Under the pieces are notes generated by a model that ran no database searches, was not told the origin of the DNA, and saw only the letters and a list, made by a program, of their open reading frames with translations. From an uncultured Eubacteriales bacterium (GTDB lineage Bacteria > Bacillota > Clostridia > Oscillospirales > Oscillospiraceae), in assembly GCA_900551355.1 (NCBI GenBank), contig URVR01000020.1, positions 1 through 16,131 on the forward strand: a stretch of 16,131 nt of DNA. Reading direction: 5' to 3'. Below, piece after piece: positions 1 to 7,317 of the stretch. The position numbers and the translations under genes are program-made. Each line of letters opens with the position of its first letter. The first letter of the stretch is position 1.

Positions 1-39
1 ATGCGATCGTCGGCAGCGTCAGATGTGTATAAGAGACAG
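1..39 (+). other. Illumina Nextera adapter (artefact)
   Basis: Positions 7-20 read TCGTCGGCAGCGTC and 21-39 read AGATGTGTATAAGAGACAG, the Nextera read-1 adapter followed by the Tn5 mosaic end. The first six bases, ATGCGA, fit the last six bases of an i5 index (TTATGCGA, which I recall as Nextera XT S522). This is library sequence left on the contig, so genomic sequence starts at about 40. Reading frames that begin here, such as one starting MRSSAASDVYKRQ, are artefacts. Confidence 0.98.
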
Positions 40-277
40 CGCCTACCTGACCCAGCACCAGAAACAGGGCCACAAAGCCGTACAGGCCCTGGGTGCCGGG
101 CAGCACCTGCAGGATCAGGCACTTGGTGGACTTGTCGGGATCCTCGCTGGTCAGACCGGCGGCGGCCTCACCCACCATGCCGGTCCCCTTGGCGGAGCCG
201 ATGCAGCACAGGCCAGCGGTCAGCGCCGCGCCCAGAATGGCGAAACCCAGTCCGCCGATGGATTCAAGAATACTCAT
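40..277 (-). CDS. ntpK: V-type ATPase subunit K (proteolipid c-ring), 3' truncated
   Basis: This is the N-terminal 79 codons of a V-type ATPase membrane-rotor proteolipid, cut by the contig edge. The translation begins MSILESIGGLGFAILGAALT and continues through a glycine/alanine-rich first hairpin helix, a polar loop with GEAAAGLTSEDPDK, and the start of the next helix (QVLPGTQGLYGFVALF), which is typical of NtpK/AtpK proteins. The subunit forms the ion-carrying c-ring. The conserved ion-binding glutamate of the later helix is not reached. The ATG overlaps the stop of the upstream subunit I gene as ATGA, and a GGAGG lies inside the end of that gene, so the two are probably translationally coupled. 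Ion specificity (H+ or Na+) cannot be judged from the fragment. Confidence 0.9.
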
Positions 278-2220
278 TGTTCATGTTCCTCCTTCATGAT
301 CTCTACATAATTGGATCGCATACACAGGGGACGGAAGGCCTTGCCGCCGTCCTTGTAAAAACGCCCGAAGAATTCCAGAAACTGCAAACGCATATCGTGG
401 ACGTAGCAGCCCAGCAGGTTCAGCGCCAGATTCAGGGTGTTGCCCACCAGCGAAATGATGATGAACGTCACGAGATTGCCGGTGGTGGCGCCCAGCATAT
501 TGAACACCTGGGCCAGCACCGCGCCGGACAGCATCAGCGCCATCAGACGCACATAGGACAGAATATCGCTGAAAAAGCCGGTGACGCCGTTGTACACGGC
601 GGCCACCACGCCGGTGACCTTGCCGAAGCCCTTCTTGCCCCGGCCCGCGCCGTACAGCAGCATCAGCCCGCCGATGCACAGCACCACCGGTACGCCGCCG
701 ATGCTGCCCACGCCCAGCAGGGCCATGGCGCCGCCGGCCAGAATGATCCACCATGTGATCTCATCGAACAGCGCGTCGGGGAAATGGCCGTTCCGGCACT
801 TCTCCACCACGCTGACGGCCATGCCGGTGAACACCTGAATAGCGCCCAGCACCAGCGAGCCCACCATGATGGCCATGGTGTCGTTCAGCGGGTCGAACAG
901 CGCCGGCAGGGCAACGGTGCTGGCGGGGTCGATGAGCTTACACAGCTGGGGGATGAAGTCCCCCAGAAAGCCGCCGGTCAGCGCACCGAAGATAAAGGTC
1001 ATGATGCCGCACCAGAAGATCATCTCCATGAAGCTCCTGTTGGCGGGGCGCTTCTTCTTCAAAAACAGCAGCGATCCGACGATCATAGCCAGTCCGTAGC
1101 CCATATCCGCCATCATCATGCCGAAAAAGAAGATGAAGAACGGGGCCATGATGGGATTGGGATCCACGCCGTCGTAGGCGGGCATGGAGTACTGCTCCGT
1201 GATGCAGTTCATGGAGCGTGTCAGCACGTTGCCGTGGAGCTGCACCGGCACGTCGGGGATCTCCTCCGCTGTGGGGTCGCTGACATCGTAGGCACAGTCC
1301 AGCGTGTCCAGCCACGCCGCCAGCTTCGGCAGCTTCACCGCCGGCACCCAGCCGTCAAAGGCCACGATGCACCCGTCCGTCAGCAGCCGCTTCCGGTTTT
1401 CCTCCCGCATGAGCCGGGAGCTCAGCCGGTCGCTGCATAGCTGCAGGTCCGGGAGCTTATCGCCCAGCGCCGCCAGCGCCTGACGGGCGTCCTCCTTCTC
1501 TGCGGCGGTCTGCCGCAAAGCGTCGCCCAACGCCGTCAGATTCTCCTCCGGCGTGCCGTGCCGCCCCTTCAGCTGTCCGCCGGCGAAGCCGAAGCTCCGC
1601 AGCAGCTCCAGCGCCGCCGCCGTAACGGTTTTGTGGGTCAGCAGCAAAATACACTGCTGCTCCCGGTCGGCGTACAGCAGGTACGCCTCTGCCTCCGGAA
1701 TCTGTGCGGCCAGCGCGCCCTGCACCTCGTCCCAGCGGGCGAAGGGGGGCAGCGTGCCGCTGGTGATATCGCACCATCGCGTCTCCGTCAGCTCCAGCGG
1801 CACATCCAGACTGCGCCACGGACGCAGGGCAGCCTGCTCACTGCGCAGCTGGGTCTCCTTGGCGGTCAGACGGTTGATGTCCGCCGCCAGCTCATTGATG
1901 CGCCGGGCGGTTTCCAGCTCTGCCGCCAGCGACGCTTCATCCAGATAGTCCCGCTCGGAGATGCGGGGGCGGGGCGTCAGCAGACCCGCCTTGGGCGGCG
2001 GCGCCGTGCGGCGCAGGGTGTCCATGGCCGTTTGCAGCTGCCGCTGCCGGGCCAGGCAGTCCGCTGCCGCCGTATCGCACCGGCGCAGGGAGTCGGGCAG
2101 CGATGCCGTATCCGGCTCGCTGATCTCCACACAGCCCATGTGCTGGAGCCGCCGCAGCATGGCGTCGTGGTCGCGCTCCAGCGCCAGTATCTGCAGACGC
2201 TTCATTTTGACAATGGCCAT
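274..2220 (-). CDS. ntpI: V-type ATP synthase subunit I
   Basis: The product is 648 aa, the usual size for bacterial/archaeal V-ATPase subunit I (the a-subunit homologue), which joins the peripheral stalks to the membrane and provides the ion half-channels. The N-terminal half (about 1-350) is soluble and rich in predicted helix. The C-terminal half is a multi-span membrane domain that starts near the family-typical DPNPIMAPFFIFFFGMMMAD. The segment DILSYVRLMAL carries the conserved channel arginine at about residue 558. The ATG at 2218-2220 follows directly on the stop of the stalk-subunit gene, with AAGGTGGTG upstream as the ribosome site. The stop overlaps the K-subunit start. The gene order G/H-I-K is the standard start of Firmicutes V-ATPase operons, so the remaining E, C, F, A, B and D subunits are expected beyond the left edge. 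Confidence 0.95.
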   Translation of the reverse strand: MAIVKMKRLQILALERDHDAMLRRLQHMGCVEISEPDTASLPDSLRRCDTAAADCLARQRQLQTAMDTLRRTAPPPKAGLLTPRPRISERDYLDEASLAAELETARRINELAADINRLTAKETQLRSEQAALRPWRSLDVPLELTETRWCDITSGTLPPFARWDEVQGALAAQIPEAEAYLLYADREQQCILLLTHKTVTAAALELLRSFGFAGGQLKGRHGTPEENLTALGDALRQTAAEKEDARQALAALGDKLPDLQLCSDRLSSRLMREENRKRLLTDGCIVAFDGWVPAVKLPKLAAWLDTLDCAYDVSDPTAEEIPDVPVQLHGNVLTRSMNCITEQYSMPAYDGVDPNPIMAPFFIFFFGMMMADMGYGLAMIVGSLLFLKKKRPANRSFMEMIFWCGIMTFIFGALTGGFLGDFIPQLCKLIDPASTVALPALFDPLNDTMAIMVGSLVLGAIQVFTGMAVSVVEKCRNGHFPDALFDEITWWIILAGGAMALLGVGSIGGVPVVLCIGGLMLLYGAGRGKKGFGKVTGVVAAVYNGVTGFFSDILSYVRLMALMLSGAVLAQVFNMLGATTGNLVTFIIISLVGNTLNLALNLLGCYVHDMRLQFLEFFGRFYKDGGKAFRPLCMRSNYVEIMKEEHEQ

Positions 2221-2541
2221 CTACCGCTTCACCACCTTTTCCAGCAGATAGGCCACGGCGCCGTCCATCCGGCCCAGCGCCGTCTCCCGCAGAGCCGCGC
2301 AGTCCTGCTCCGTGCGGGCCAGCATGGCCTGCCGCTCCGTGTCGGCCTGTGCCTCTGCCTGCCGCAGCGCGTCAGCGGCGGCACGGCGGGCCGACTCCTG
2401 TGCGGCGGCCACCAGCGCGGCGCCGTCCTTTTCAGCCTGACGCACCCGCTCCGTCGCTGCGTTCTGCGCTGCGGCTCTCTGCGCCAGCAGACGGCTCTCT
2501 GCCGCCTGAAGGCTCTCTATTTTTTCCCGGTACAGTTTCAC
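2221..2541 (-). CDS. V-type ATPase peripheral-stalk subunit (G/H-like)
   Basis: This is a 106-aa, almost entirely helical protein, rich in Ala, Gln, Glu and Arg with no hydrophobic span. It resembles the small peripheral-stalk subunits (called G, H or NtpF) that pair with subunit E as a coiled coil. Size, composition and position as the first gene upstream of subunit I all fit. Sequence of this class is poorly conserved, so context carries much of the call. The start is GTG at 2539-2541, preceded by AAAGGCGGTGA. It is the first gene of the leftward operon and ends flush against the subunit I start. A GC-rich hairpin (2568-2600) lies in its leader. Confidence 0.8.
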   Translation of the reverse strand: MKLYREKIESLQAAESRLLAQRAAAQNAATERVRQAEKDGAALVAAAQESARRAAADALRQAEAQADTERQAMLARTEQDCAALRETALGRMDGAVAYLLEKVVKR

Positions 2542-2567
2542 TCACCGCCTTTCCCGATATATGCAGA

Positions 2568-2600
2568 CAGGGGGAGACCCCTCTGCGCGGCCTCCCCCTG
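2568..2600 (-). promoter_or_regulatory. Hairpin in the 5' leader of the V-ATPase operon
   Basis: CAGGGGGAG at 2568-2576 is the exact reverse complement of CTCCCCCTG at 2592-2600, giving a 9-bp stem with a 15-nt loop. It lies about 27 nt upstream of the GTG start on the operon side and has no T-run behind it in the leftward direction. That makes it a stable leader structure rather than a simple terminator. It could affect mRNA stability or initiation. Its function is inferred only. Confidence 0.5.
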
Positions 2601-2650
2601 AGATCAGATGCTTTATACCGCGGAGAAGGCCCCCTGCGTATATTTGCATC

Positions 2651-2679
2651 AGGATACCACAAAAGTATGTTTCCCACAA
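2651..2679 (-). promoter_or_regulatory. Candidate promoter of the V-ATPase operon
   Basis: On the minus strand, TTGTGG (2674-2679) and TATCCT (2651-2656) are separated by 17 bp. The -10 is preceded by TGg, an extended -10 arrangement. Transcription would start near 2644, giving a leader of about 100 nt that includes the hairpin at 2568-2600. The hexamers are imperfect, so this is a moderate call. Confidence 0.4.
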
Positions 2680-2817
2680 CGGGCAAGCCGTAGAAAATGA
2701 CTGCATCGATTTTGTGAATTCCGTCAAATGCTATATTTTTCACAAAAGTTATCGCTAAAAGAAACTTTTATCGATCGCAGACATCACCCAAATTCCAGTG
2801 GCATTTTTCCCTCTTAT

Positions 2818-2827
2818 GTGGTATAGT
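2818..2827 (+). promoter_or_regulatory. Candidate extended -10 promoter for uppP-ftsK
   Basis: TGtgg followed by TATAGT (2822-2827) gives an extended -10 box, five of six matches to TATAAT. There is no good -35 hexamer at 16-18 bp, where only TGGCAT is found (2799-2804). Transcription would start near 2834 and leave a leader of about 85 nt. The same TGTGGTAT octamer forms the -10 region of the opposing ATPase promoter. Confidence 0.4.
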
Positions 2828-2917
2828 ATCCATGTTATGACAACTGCATCGACAACAAAAAGGATAAATTCGACAGGATATAACAATTTGTATTCGATTT
2901 TGACGTGAGGTACAGCT

Positions 2918-3751
2918 ATGACATACTTGACAGCATTCCTGCTGGGGCTGGTACAGGGCGTGGCGGAGTTCCTGCCCATTTCCAGCTCCGGCCATCTGGC
3001 CATCGCCCAGAACCTGCTGGGCCTGGAGGGCGCCGGCAGCGTGCCGGAGTTCTTCGACGTGCTGCTCCATCTGGGCACGCTGATCGCGGTGTTCGCCGCC
3101 TACTGGACAGATATCTGCGAGATGGTGGTGGAGTTTTTCCGGGGCATCGGTGATCTGGTGCACCGCTCCACGCCGTCGCCGGTGCCGCCGGCCCGGCGGC
3201 TGATCCTGCTGATCATCGTGGGCACGCTGCCGCTGTTCGCGGTGCTGCCCATCCGCAAGCATGTGCAGGGCCTGACAGATAATATGGTATTCGTGGGCGC
3301 GGCCCTGATCGTCACCGGCATCCTGCTGTTCCTGTGCGACCGGGTGCGCAAGGGCCGCAAGACCGAGCGCAGCGCCACCTGGCTGGACGCCCTGCTGGTG
3401 GGCGTGGGGCAGGCGGTGGCCACGCTGCCCGGCGTGTCCCGCTCCGGCATGACCATCACCGCCGGCTGCTTTGTGGGCTATGAGCGGCGGTTCGCCGTGC
3501 GGTTCTCATTCCTGCTGAGCATCCCCGCCGTGCTGGGCGCCAACATCCTGTCCATCGGCGACGCGGTGCAGGCCGGCATCAACGGCGCGGAGGTGCCCAT
3601 GTATCTGGTGGGCGTCGTCACCGCCGCCGTCACGGGCTATCTGTGCATCCGTCTGCTGAAGTATGTGGCGGACAAGGGCCATTTCGGCGCGTTTGCCTAT
3701 TACTGCTGGGCGGTGGGCATCCTGACGCTGGTGCTGCAGGCCGTCAAGTGA
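2918..3751 (+). CDS. uppP: Undecaprenyl-diphosphate phosphatase
   Basis: The 277-aa polytopic membrane protein dephosphorylates undecaprenyl pyrophosphate to recycle the lipid carrier of peptidoglycan and wall-polymer synthesis. Loss or gain of this activity alters bacitracin tolerance (BacA/UppP family). The two family signatures are intact: GVAEFLPISSSGH at residues 14-26, with catalytic-type E17, the serines and H26, and PGVSRSG at 171-177 with R175. Length matches the family. The ATG at 2918 follows a GTGAGG ribosome site. The frame beginning a few bases upstream is a shadow. The next gene, ftsK, starts 18 bp after the stop, so the two are likely cotranscribed. Confidence 0.96.
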   Translation: MTYLTAFLLGLVQGVAEFLPISSSGHLAIAQNLLGLEGAGSVPEFFDVLLHLGTLIAVFAAYWTDICEMVVEFFRGIGDLVHRSTPSPVPPARRLILLIIVGTLPLFAVLPIRKHVQGLTDNMVFVGAALIVTGILLFLCDRVRKGRKTERSATWLDALLVGVGQAVATLPGVSRSGMTITAGCFVGYERRFAVRFSFLLSIPAVLGANILSIGDAVQAGINGAEVPMYLVGVVTAAVTGYLCIRLLKYVADKGHFGAFAYYCWAVGILTLVLQAVK

Positions 3752-3769
3752 GATGAAGTGAGGAAGACT

Positions 3770-6304
3770 ATGGCATCGACACAAAAGAAAACAACGAAAG
3801 GGAAAAAGACCCCGCCCAGGCCGGAGCCGCCCGCCTATAACGGCACGGCGCGGCTGGTGGGCGGCATCGTCTGCCTGCTGCTGGCGCTGTGCGTGCTGGT
3901 CAGCTATTTCAATGTGGACGCGCTGCTGCTGACGTTTATCGCCAAGGCGCTCAAGGGCCTGCTGGGCTGGGGCTTCTATCTGGCCGCACCGGCGCTGCTG
4001 GGCGCGGCGCTGATCCAGCTGCGGCACCAGGGTCGTCCGGTGGTCCTGCGCACTACCTGCACGCTGCTGCTGCCGCTGCTGGTGGGCGTACTGTGCCACC
4101 TGCTGCTGTGCCGCACGGCCTATGAGCTGGGCAGCGGTCTGCTGCCCCGGCTGTGGGCGGACGGGCAGGCCCTGACCTGCGGCGGCGTGGTGGCCGGCGG
4201 TCTGGCGCTGGGCAGCGAGGCGCTGGTCAGTAAGGTGGTGTCCATCGTCATCTTCGTGGTGGTGCTGCTGGCGGCGCTGCTGGGCGCGCTGCATATGACG
4301 CCCCAGCAGGCGGTGGACAAGGTGAAGGAGTACCGCACCAGCCGCTGGGAGGACGAGGACGACGAGGACGATCTGGAGGGCTTCCAGCCTGTGTCCCAGC
4401 GGAAGGCAGCCCTCGCTTCCGAAAAACCGGTGAAGGACAAGCCCGCCCGGAAGCGGGGCGATTTCGATATCCCGCTGGACGGCGAGCCGTCCGCCATGGA
4501 GGGCGGGGAGAAGAAGGACTTCTTCCCCCGCAGGTCCGCCGCCGTCCGGACGCCGGATCAGGTGCTGGCCCGGAAGGACGCGGCGCCCGCCGCGCCGGAG
4601 ATGCCGGCCGCCCCCGCGGCACAGGAGACTGCGCCGGTGAAGGAGCCGGTGTCCGAGAAGAAAAAGAAGGCCCAGCTCCAGCAGGAGGTGCAGTCCGCCG
4701 CCGAGGAGGTGGGGCAGGCCATCGAGCAGGAGCTGGCCCAGGGCGAGGAGACCTATCACTATCCGCCCATCACCCTGCTGGAGGAGAACCGCGCCGACAA
4801 CTGCACCGAGGTAGGCGCGGAGCTGCGCAACAACTCCCGCCGCCTGGCGGAGGCCCTGCGCTCCTTCGGCGTGGACGCCGCCGCCGGCGATGTGGTCCAC
4901 GGCCCCAGCGTCACCCGCTACGAGTTCACGCTGGAGCAGGGCGTCAAGCTCAGCAAGATCACCAACCTGTCCGACGACATCGCGCTGGCGCTGGGCGCCA
5001 GCGGCGTCCGGGTGGCGCCGGTGCCCAACAAGATCTCCGTGGTGGGCATCGAGGTGCCCAACCGCACCGTCACCGCCGTGCGCATCCGGGATGTCATCGA
5101 GTCCCGGGAGTTCACCCGCCACCCGTCCCCCGTGGCCTTCGCCGTGGGCAAGGACATCGGCGGCAATAACATCGTGGGCAACATCGCCCGGCTGCCCCAT
5201 GTGCTCATCGCCGGCACCACCGGCTCCGGCAAATCCGTGTGCACCAACTCCCTCATCGTCAGCATCCTCTACAAGTCCACCCCTGACGAGGTGCGCTTCA
5301 TCATGGTGGATCCCAAGATGGTGGAGCTGGCGCCCTACAACGGCATCCCCCACCTGCTGATCCCAGTGGTCACCGACCCCAAGAAGGCCGCCGGCGCCCT
5401 GCAGTGGGCGGTGTTCGAGATGATGAAGCGCTACAAGATGTTCTCCGAGAAGGGCGTCAAGGATCTGGCGGGCTACAACGCCCTGTCCGAGACGGACGAG
5501 GACGTGAAGAAGCTGCCCACCGTGGTGGTGGTCATCGACGAGCTGGCCGACCTGATGCTGGTGGCCGCCAAGGAGGTGGAGGAATCCATCTGCCGCGTGG
5601 CCCAGATGGGCCGTGCCGCCGGCATGCACCTGGTGGTAGCCACCCAGCGTCCCTCCGCCGACGTCATCACCGGCCTGATGAAGGCCAATATCCCCAGCCG
5701 CATCGCCTTCGCCGTGGCCAGCTCCATGGAGTCCCGCATCATTCTGGATACCCCCGGCGCGGAGAAGCTGGTGGGTAAAGGCGACATGCTTTACTCCCCG
5801 CTGGGCGACAGCAAGCCCACCCGCGTACAGGGCTGCTTCATCACACCGGAGGAGATCGAGCGGGTGGTGGCCTTTGTCAAGGACGCCGCCGGCGAGGCCC
5901 ACTACGATCAGGACGTTATCGAGAAGATCCAGCAGGCGGTGGACGCCAAGGCCGACAAGGGCAAGTCCGCCCCGGCCGATACCGCTGCCGACGGCGAGGA
6001 CGGCGACGAGCTGCTGCCTGCCGCCGTGGAGGTGGTGCTGGAGACGGGGCAGGCCTCCGTATCCATGCTCCAGCGCCGCCTGAAGCTGGGCTACTCCCGT
6101 GCCGCCCGTCTGGTGGATCAGATGGAGGAGCGGGGCTACGTCGGCCCGTTTGAAGGCTCCAAGCCCCGGCAGCTTCTCATCACCCGTGAGAAGTGGCAGG
6201 AGCTGCAGATGGCCAAGGGCATCGCGCCCCAGGAGGCGCCGCCCGCCCCGGATCGCTACGGCTCCATCCACGACGTGTTCGAGAGCCACGACGCCCTGGA
6301 TTGA
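3770..6304 (+). CDS. ftsK: FtsK/SpoIIIE family DNA translocase
   Basis: The 844-aa membrane-anchored DNA pump moves chromosome ends through the division or sporulation septum. The N-terminus has several membrane spans (about residues 25-180), then an acidic, Ala/Pro-rich linker (about 185-320), then the RecA-like motor with Walker A GTTGSGKS at 482-489 and Walker B VVVVIDE ending at D590/E591. A gamma-type winged helix follows at about 746-805, which in this family reads the directing KOPS/SRS sequences. I prefer the ATG at 3770 because GTGAGGA (3758-3764) is placed as its ribosome site. A GTG at 3758 would put that site inside the gene and add only MRKT. FtsK and SpoIIIE cannot be separated by sequence here, and endospore context is not visible. 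The gene ends at a strong terminator. Confidence 0.95.
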   Translation: MASTQKKTTKGKKTPPRPEPPAYNGTARLVGGIVCLLLALCVLVSYFNVDALLLTFIAKALKGLLGWGFYLAAPALLGAALIQLRHQGRPVVLRTTCTLLLPLLVGVLCHLLLCRTAYELGSGLLPRLWADGQALTCGGVVAGGLALGSEALVSKVVSIVIFVVVLLAALLGALHMTPQQAVDKVKEYRTSRWEDEDDEDDLEGFQPVSQRKAALASEKPVKDKPARKRGDFDIPLDGEPSAMEGGEKKDFFPRRSAAVRTPDQVLARKDAAPAAPEMPAAPAAQETAPVKEPVSEKKKKAQLQQEVQSAAEEVGQAIEQELAQGEETYHYPPITLLEENRADNCTEVGAELRNNSRRLAEALRSFGVDAAAGDVVHGPSVTRYEFTLEQGVKLSKITNLSDDIALALGASGVRVAPVPNKISVVGIEVPNRTVTAVRIRDVIESREFTRHPSPVAFAVGKDIGGNNIVGNIARLPHVLIAGTTGSGKSVCTNSLIVSILYKSTPDEVRFIMVDPKMVELAPYNGIPHLLIPVVTDPKKAAGALQWAVFEMMKRYKMFSEKGVKDLAGYNALSETDEDVKKLPTVVVVIDELADLMLVAAKEVEESICRVAQMGRAAGMHLVVATQRPSADVITGLMKANIPSRIAFAVASSMESRIILDTPGAEKLVGKGDMLYSPLGDSKPTRVQGCFITPEEIERVVAFVKDAAGEAHYDQDVIEKIQQAVDAKADKGKSAPADTAADGEDGDELLPAAVEVVLETGQASVSMLQRRLKLGYSRAARLVDQMEERGYVGPFEGSKPRQLLITREKWQELQMAKGIAPQEAPPAPDRYGSIHDVFESHDALD

Positions 6305-6320
6305 CCGCACAGCAGACGCA

Positions 6321-6367
6321 AAAACACCCGCAGTCTATGCGACTGCGGGTGTTTTCTGCGCTTTTTT
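6321..6367. terminator. Bidirectional rho-independent terminator between ftsK and the yitT-like gene
   Basis: A perfect 15-bp inverted repeat spans AAAACACCCGCAGTC (6321-6335) and GACTGCGGGTGTTTT (6341-6355) with a TATGC loop. A T-run at 6362-6367 follows on the plus strand, and the A-rich base of the stem gives a T-run on the minus strand. It sits between two convergent genes and can stop transcription from both sides. Confidence 0.93.
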
Positions 6368-7232
6368 ACAGTCCGTCGGGCTTGTTGACGCCGAAGCCCT
6401 CGCCCAGTATCTCATAGGCGTCGCACACGATGATGAACGCATCGGGATCGGCGTGCTTCACGATGGACTTGATGCTGACGATCTGCGCACGGCTGAAGGC
6501 GCACAGGATCACGTTTTTGGGCCTGCCGCTGAAGCCACCCCGTCCCTCCAGCAGTGTGACGCCCCGGTCCAGCTCCAGCAGATGGGCGGTGATGGCCTCG
6601 TACTGCTCGGAGATGATGTAGGCCATCTTCGCGCCGTTGCCGCCGTAGACCACCCGGTCCATCACCTTGGAGATGATGAACAGCGCCACCATGGCGTACA
6701 GCGCCTGGGTCAGGTCGCGGAACACCGCGGCGTAGGAGATGACCACGATGGCGTCGATGGACAGGCACAGCGTACCGATGGACAGCCCCGGGAATTTCAG
6801 CTTCAGCAGCCGGGCCGCCAGCTCGGTGCCGCCGGTGGTGGCGCTGTACCGCAGCATCAGGCCGCAGCCGAAGCCCACGATGACGCCGCCGTAGATGGCC
6901 GCCAGCATCGGCTCCATGGGCCTGAACGTGTGCAGCCCGGCCAGCAGGTCGATCATGCCGGAGCTGACCAGCGTGGCGTACAGCGTGGCGTACAGCCACT
7001 GGCGCCCCACCTTTTTCCAGCTCAGGATAAACAGCGGCAGGTTCAGCACCACGATCATCGTACCGATAGGTGCCTGCGGGATGAAAAAGTTGATGATCTG
7101 GGCCACACCGGTAAAGCCGCCCACGCTCAGGTGGTTGGGGTCAAAGCACCAGTTGAAGCCCACGGCGTACAGCGCGCAGGACAGGGTGATCATGGCGTAC
7201 TGCACCACGATCCCCTTCAGCTTCTGATCCAT
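6366..7232 (-). CDS. YitT family membrane protein (DUF161 + DUF2179)
   Basis: The product is 288 aa. About five hydrophobic spans fill residues 10-195, with the repeated family segments GGFTGVAQIINF and SATTGGTELAARLL. A soluble C-terminal DUF2179-type domain follows, containing GVTLLEGRGGFSG and DPDAFIIVCDAYEILGEGF. Length and both domains match YitT proteins, which are common and often multi-copy in Firmicutes. Their function is not firmly established, and a transport or nucleotide-sensing role for the C-terminal domain is only inferred. The ATG at 7230-7232 is preceded by AAGGAAGGA. A near-consensus promoter lies just upstream. The gene converges on ftsK with a shared terminator. Confidence 0.9.
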   Translation of the reverse strand: MDQKLKGIVVQYAMITLSCALYAVGFNWCFDPNHLSVGGFTGVAQIINFFIPQAPIGTMIVVLNLPLFILSWKKVGRQWLYATLYATLVSSGMIDLLAGLHTFRPMEPMLAAIYGGVIVGFGCGLMLRYSATTGGTELAARLLKLKFPGLSIGTLCLSIDAIVVISYAAVFRDLTQALYAMVALFIISKVMDRVVYGGNGAKMAYIISEQYEAITAHLLELDRGVTLLEGRGGFSGRPKNVILCAFSRAQIVSIKSIVKHADPDAFIIVCDAYEILGEGFGVNKPDGL

Positions 7233-7282
7233 AAACAGTGTCCTTCCTTACATAGTATCCTCAAACCAAAAAATGTATATAC

Positions 7283-7311
7283 AGTATACTATGCAAAACG
7301 CTGTTTGTCTA
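7283..7311 (-). promoter_or_regulatory. Promoter of the yitT-like gene
   Basis: On the minus strand, TAGACA (7306-7311) and TATACT (7283-7288) are five-of-six matches to the sigma-A -35 and -10 hexamers, with exactly 17 bp between them. The start would fall about 45 nt upstream of the ATG. The site follows directly on the stop codon of the upstream regulator gene, so the yitT-like gene can be transcribed independently of it. Confidence 0.7.
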
Positions 7312-7317
7312 CTGTGG

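Larger units (their letters stand above)
2542..2917. other. Divergent intergenic region between V-ATPase operon and uppP
   Basis: There are 376 bases without a credible gene. The half near the ATPase operon is GC-rich and holds a 9-bp-stem hairpin (2568-2600). The middle and the uppP side are strikingly AT-rich and hold two further inverted repeats: TTTTGTGA 2710-2717 with TCACAAAA 2740-2747, and AAAAGTT 2744-2750 with AACTTTT 2763-2769. One promoter candidate is given for each direction below. Short open frames in this stretch lack ribosome sites and family resemblance. Confidence 0.8.

Noticed and set aside
1..1440. Open frame of 479 aa on the plus strand beginning MRSSAASDVYKRQ
   Set aside because: It starts in adapter sequence and then runs antisense to the V-ATPase genes; composition is the Gln/His/Arg-rich pattern of an antisense frame in GC-rich DNA.
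3758..3769. GTG start adding MRKT to FtsK
   Set aside because: The GTGAGGA at this place is better explained as the ribosome site for the ATG at 3770.
3506..6310. 934-aa minus-strand open frame
   Set aside because: It is antisense to uppP and ftsK, with His/Gly/Leu-rich composition and no family resemblance. The plus-strand genes have clear catalytic motifs.
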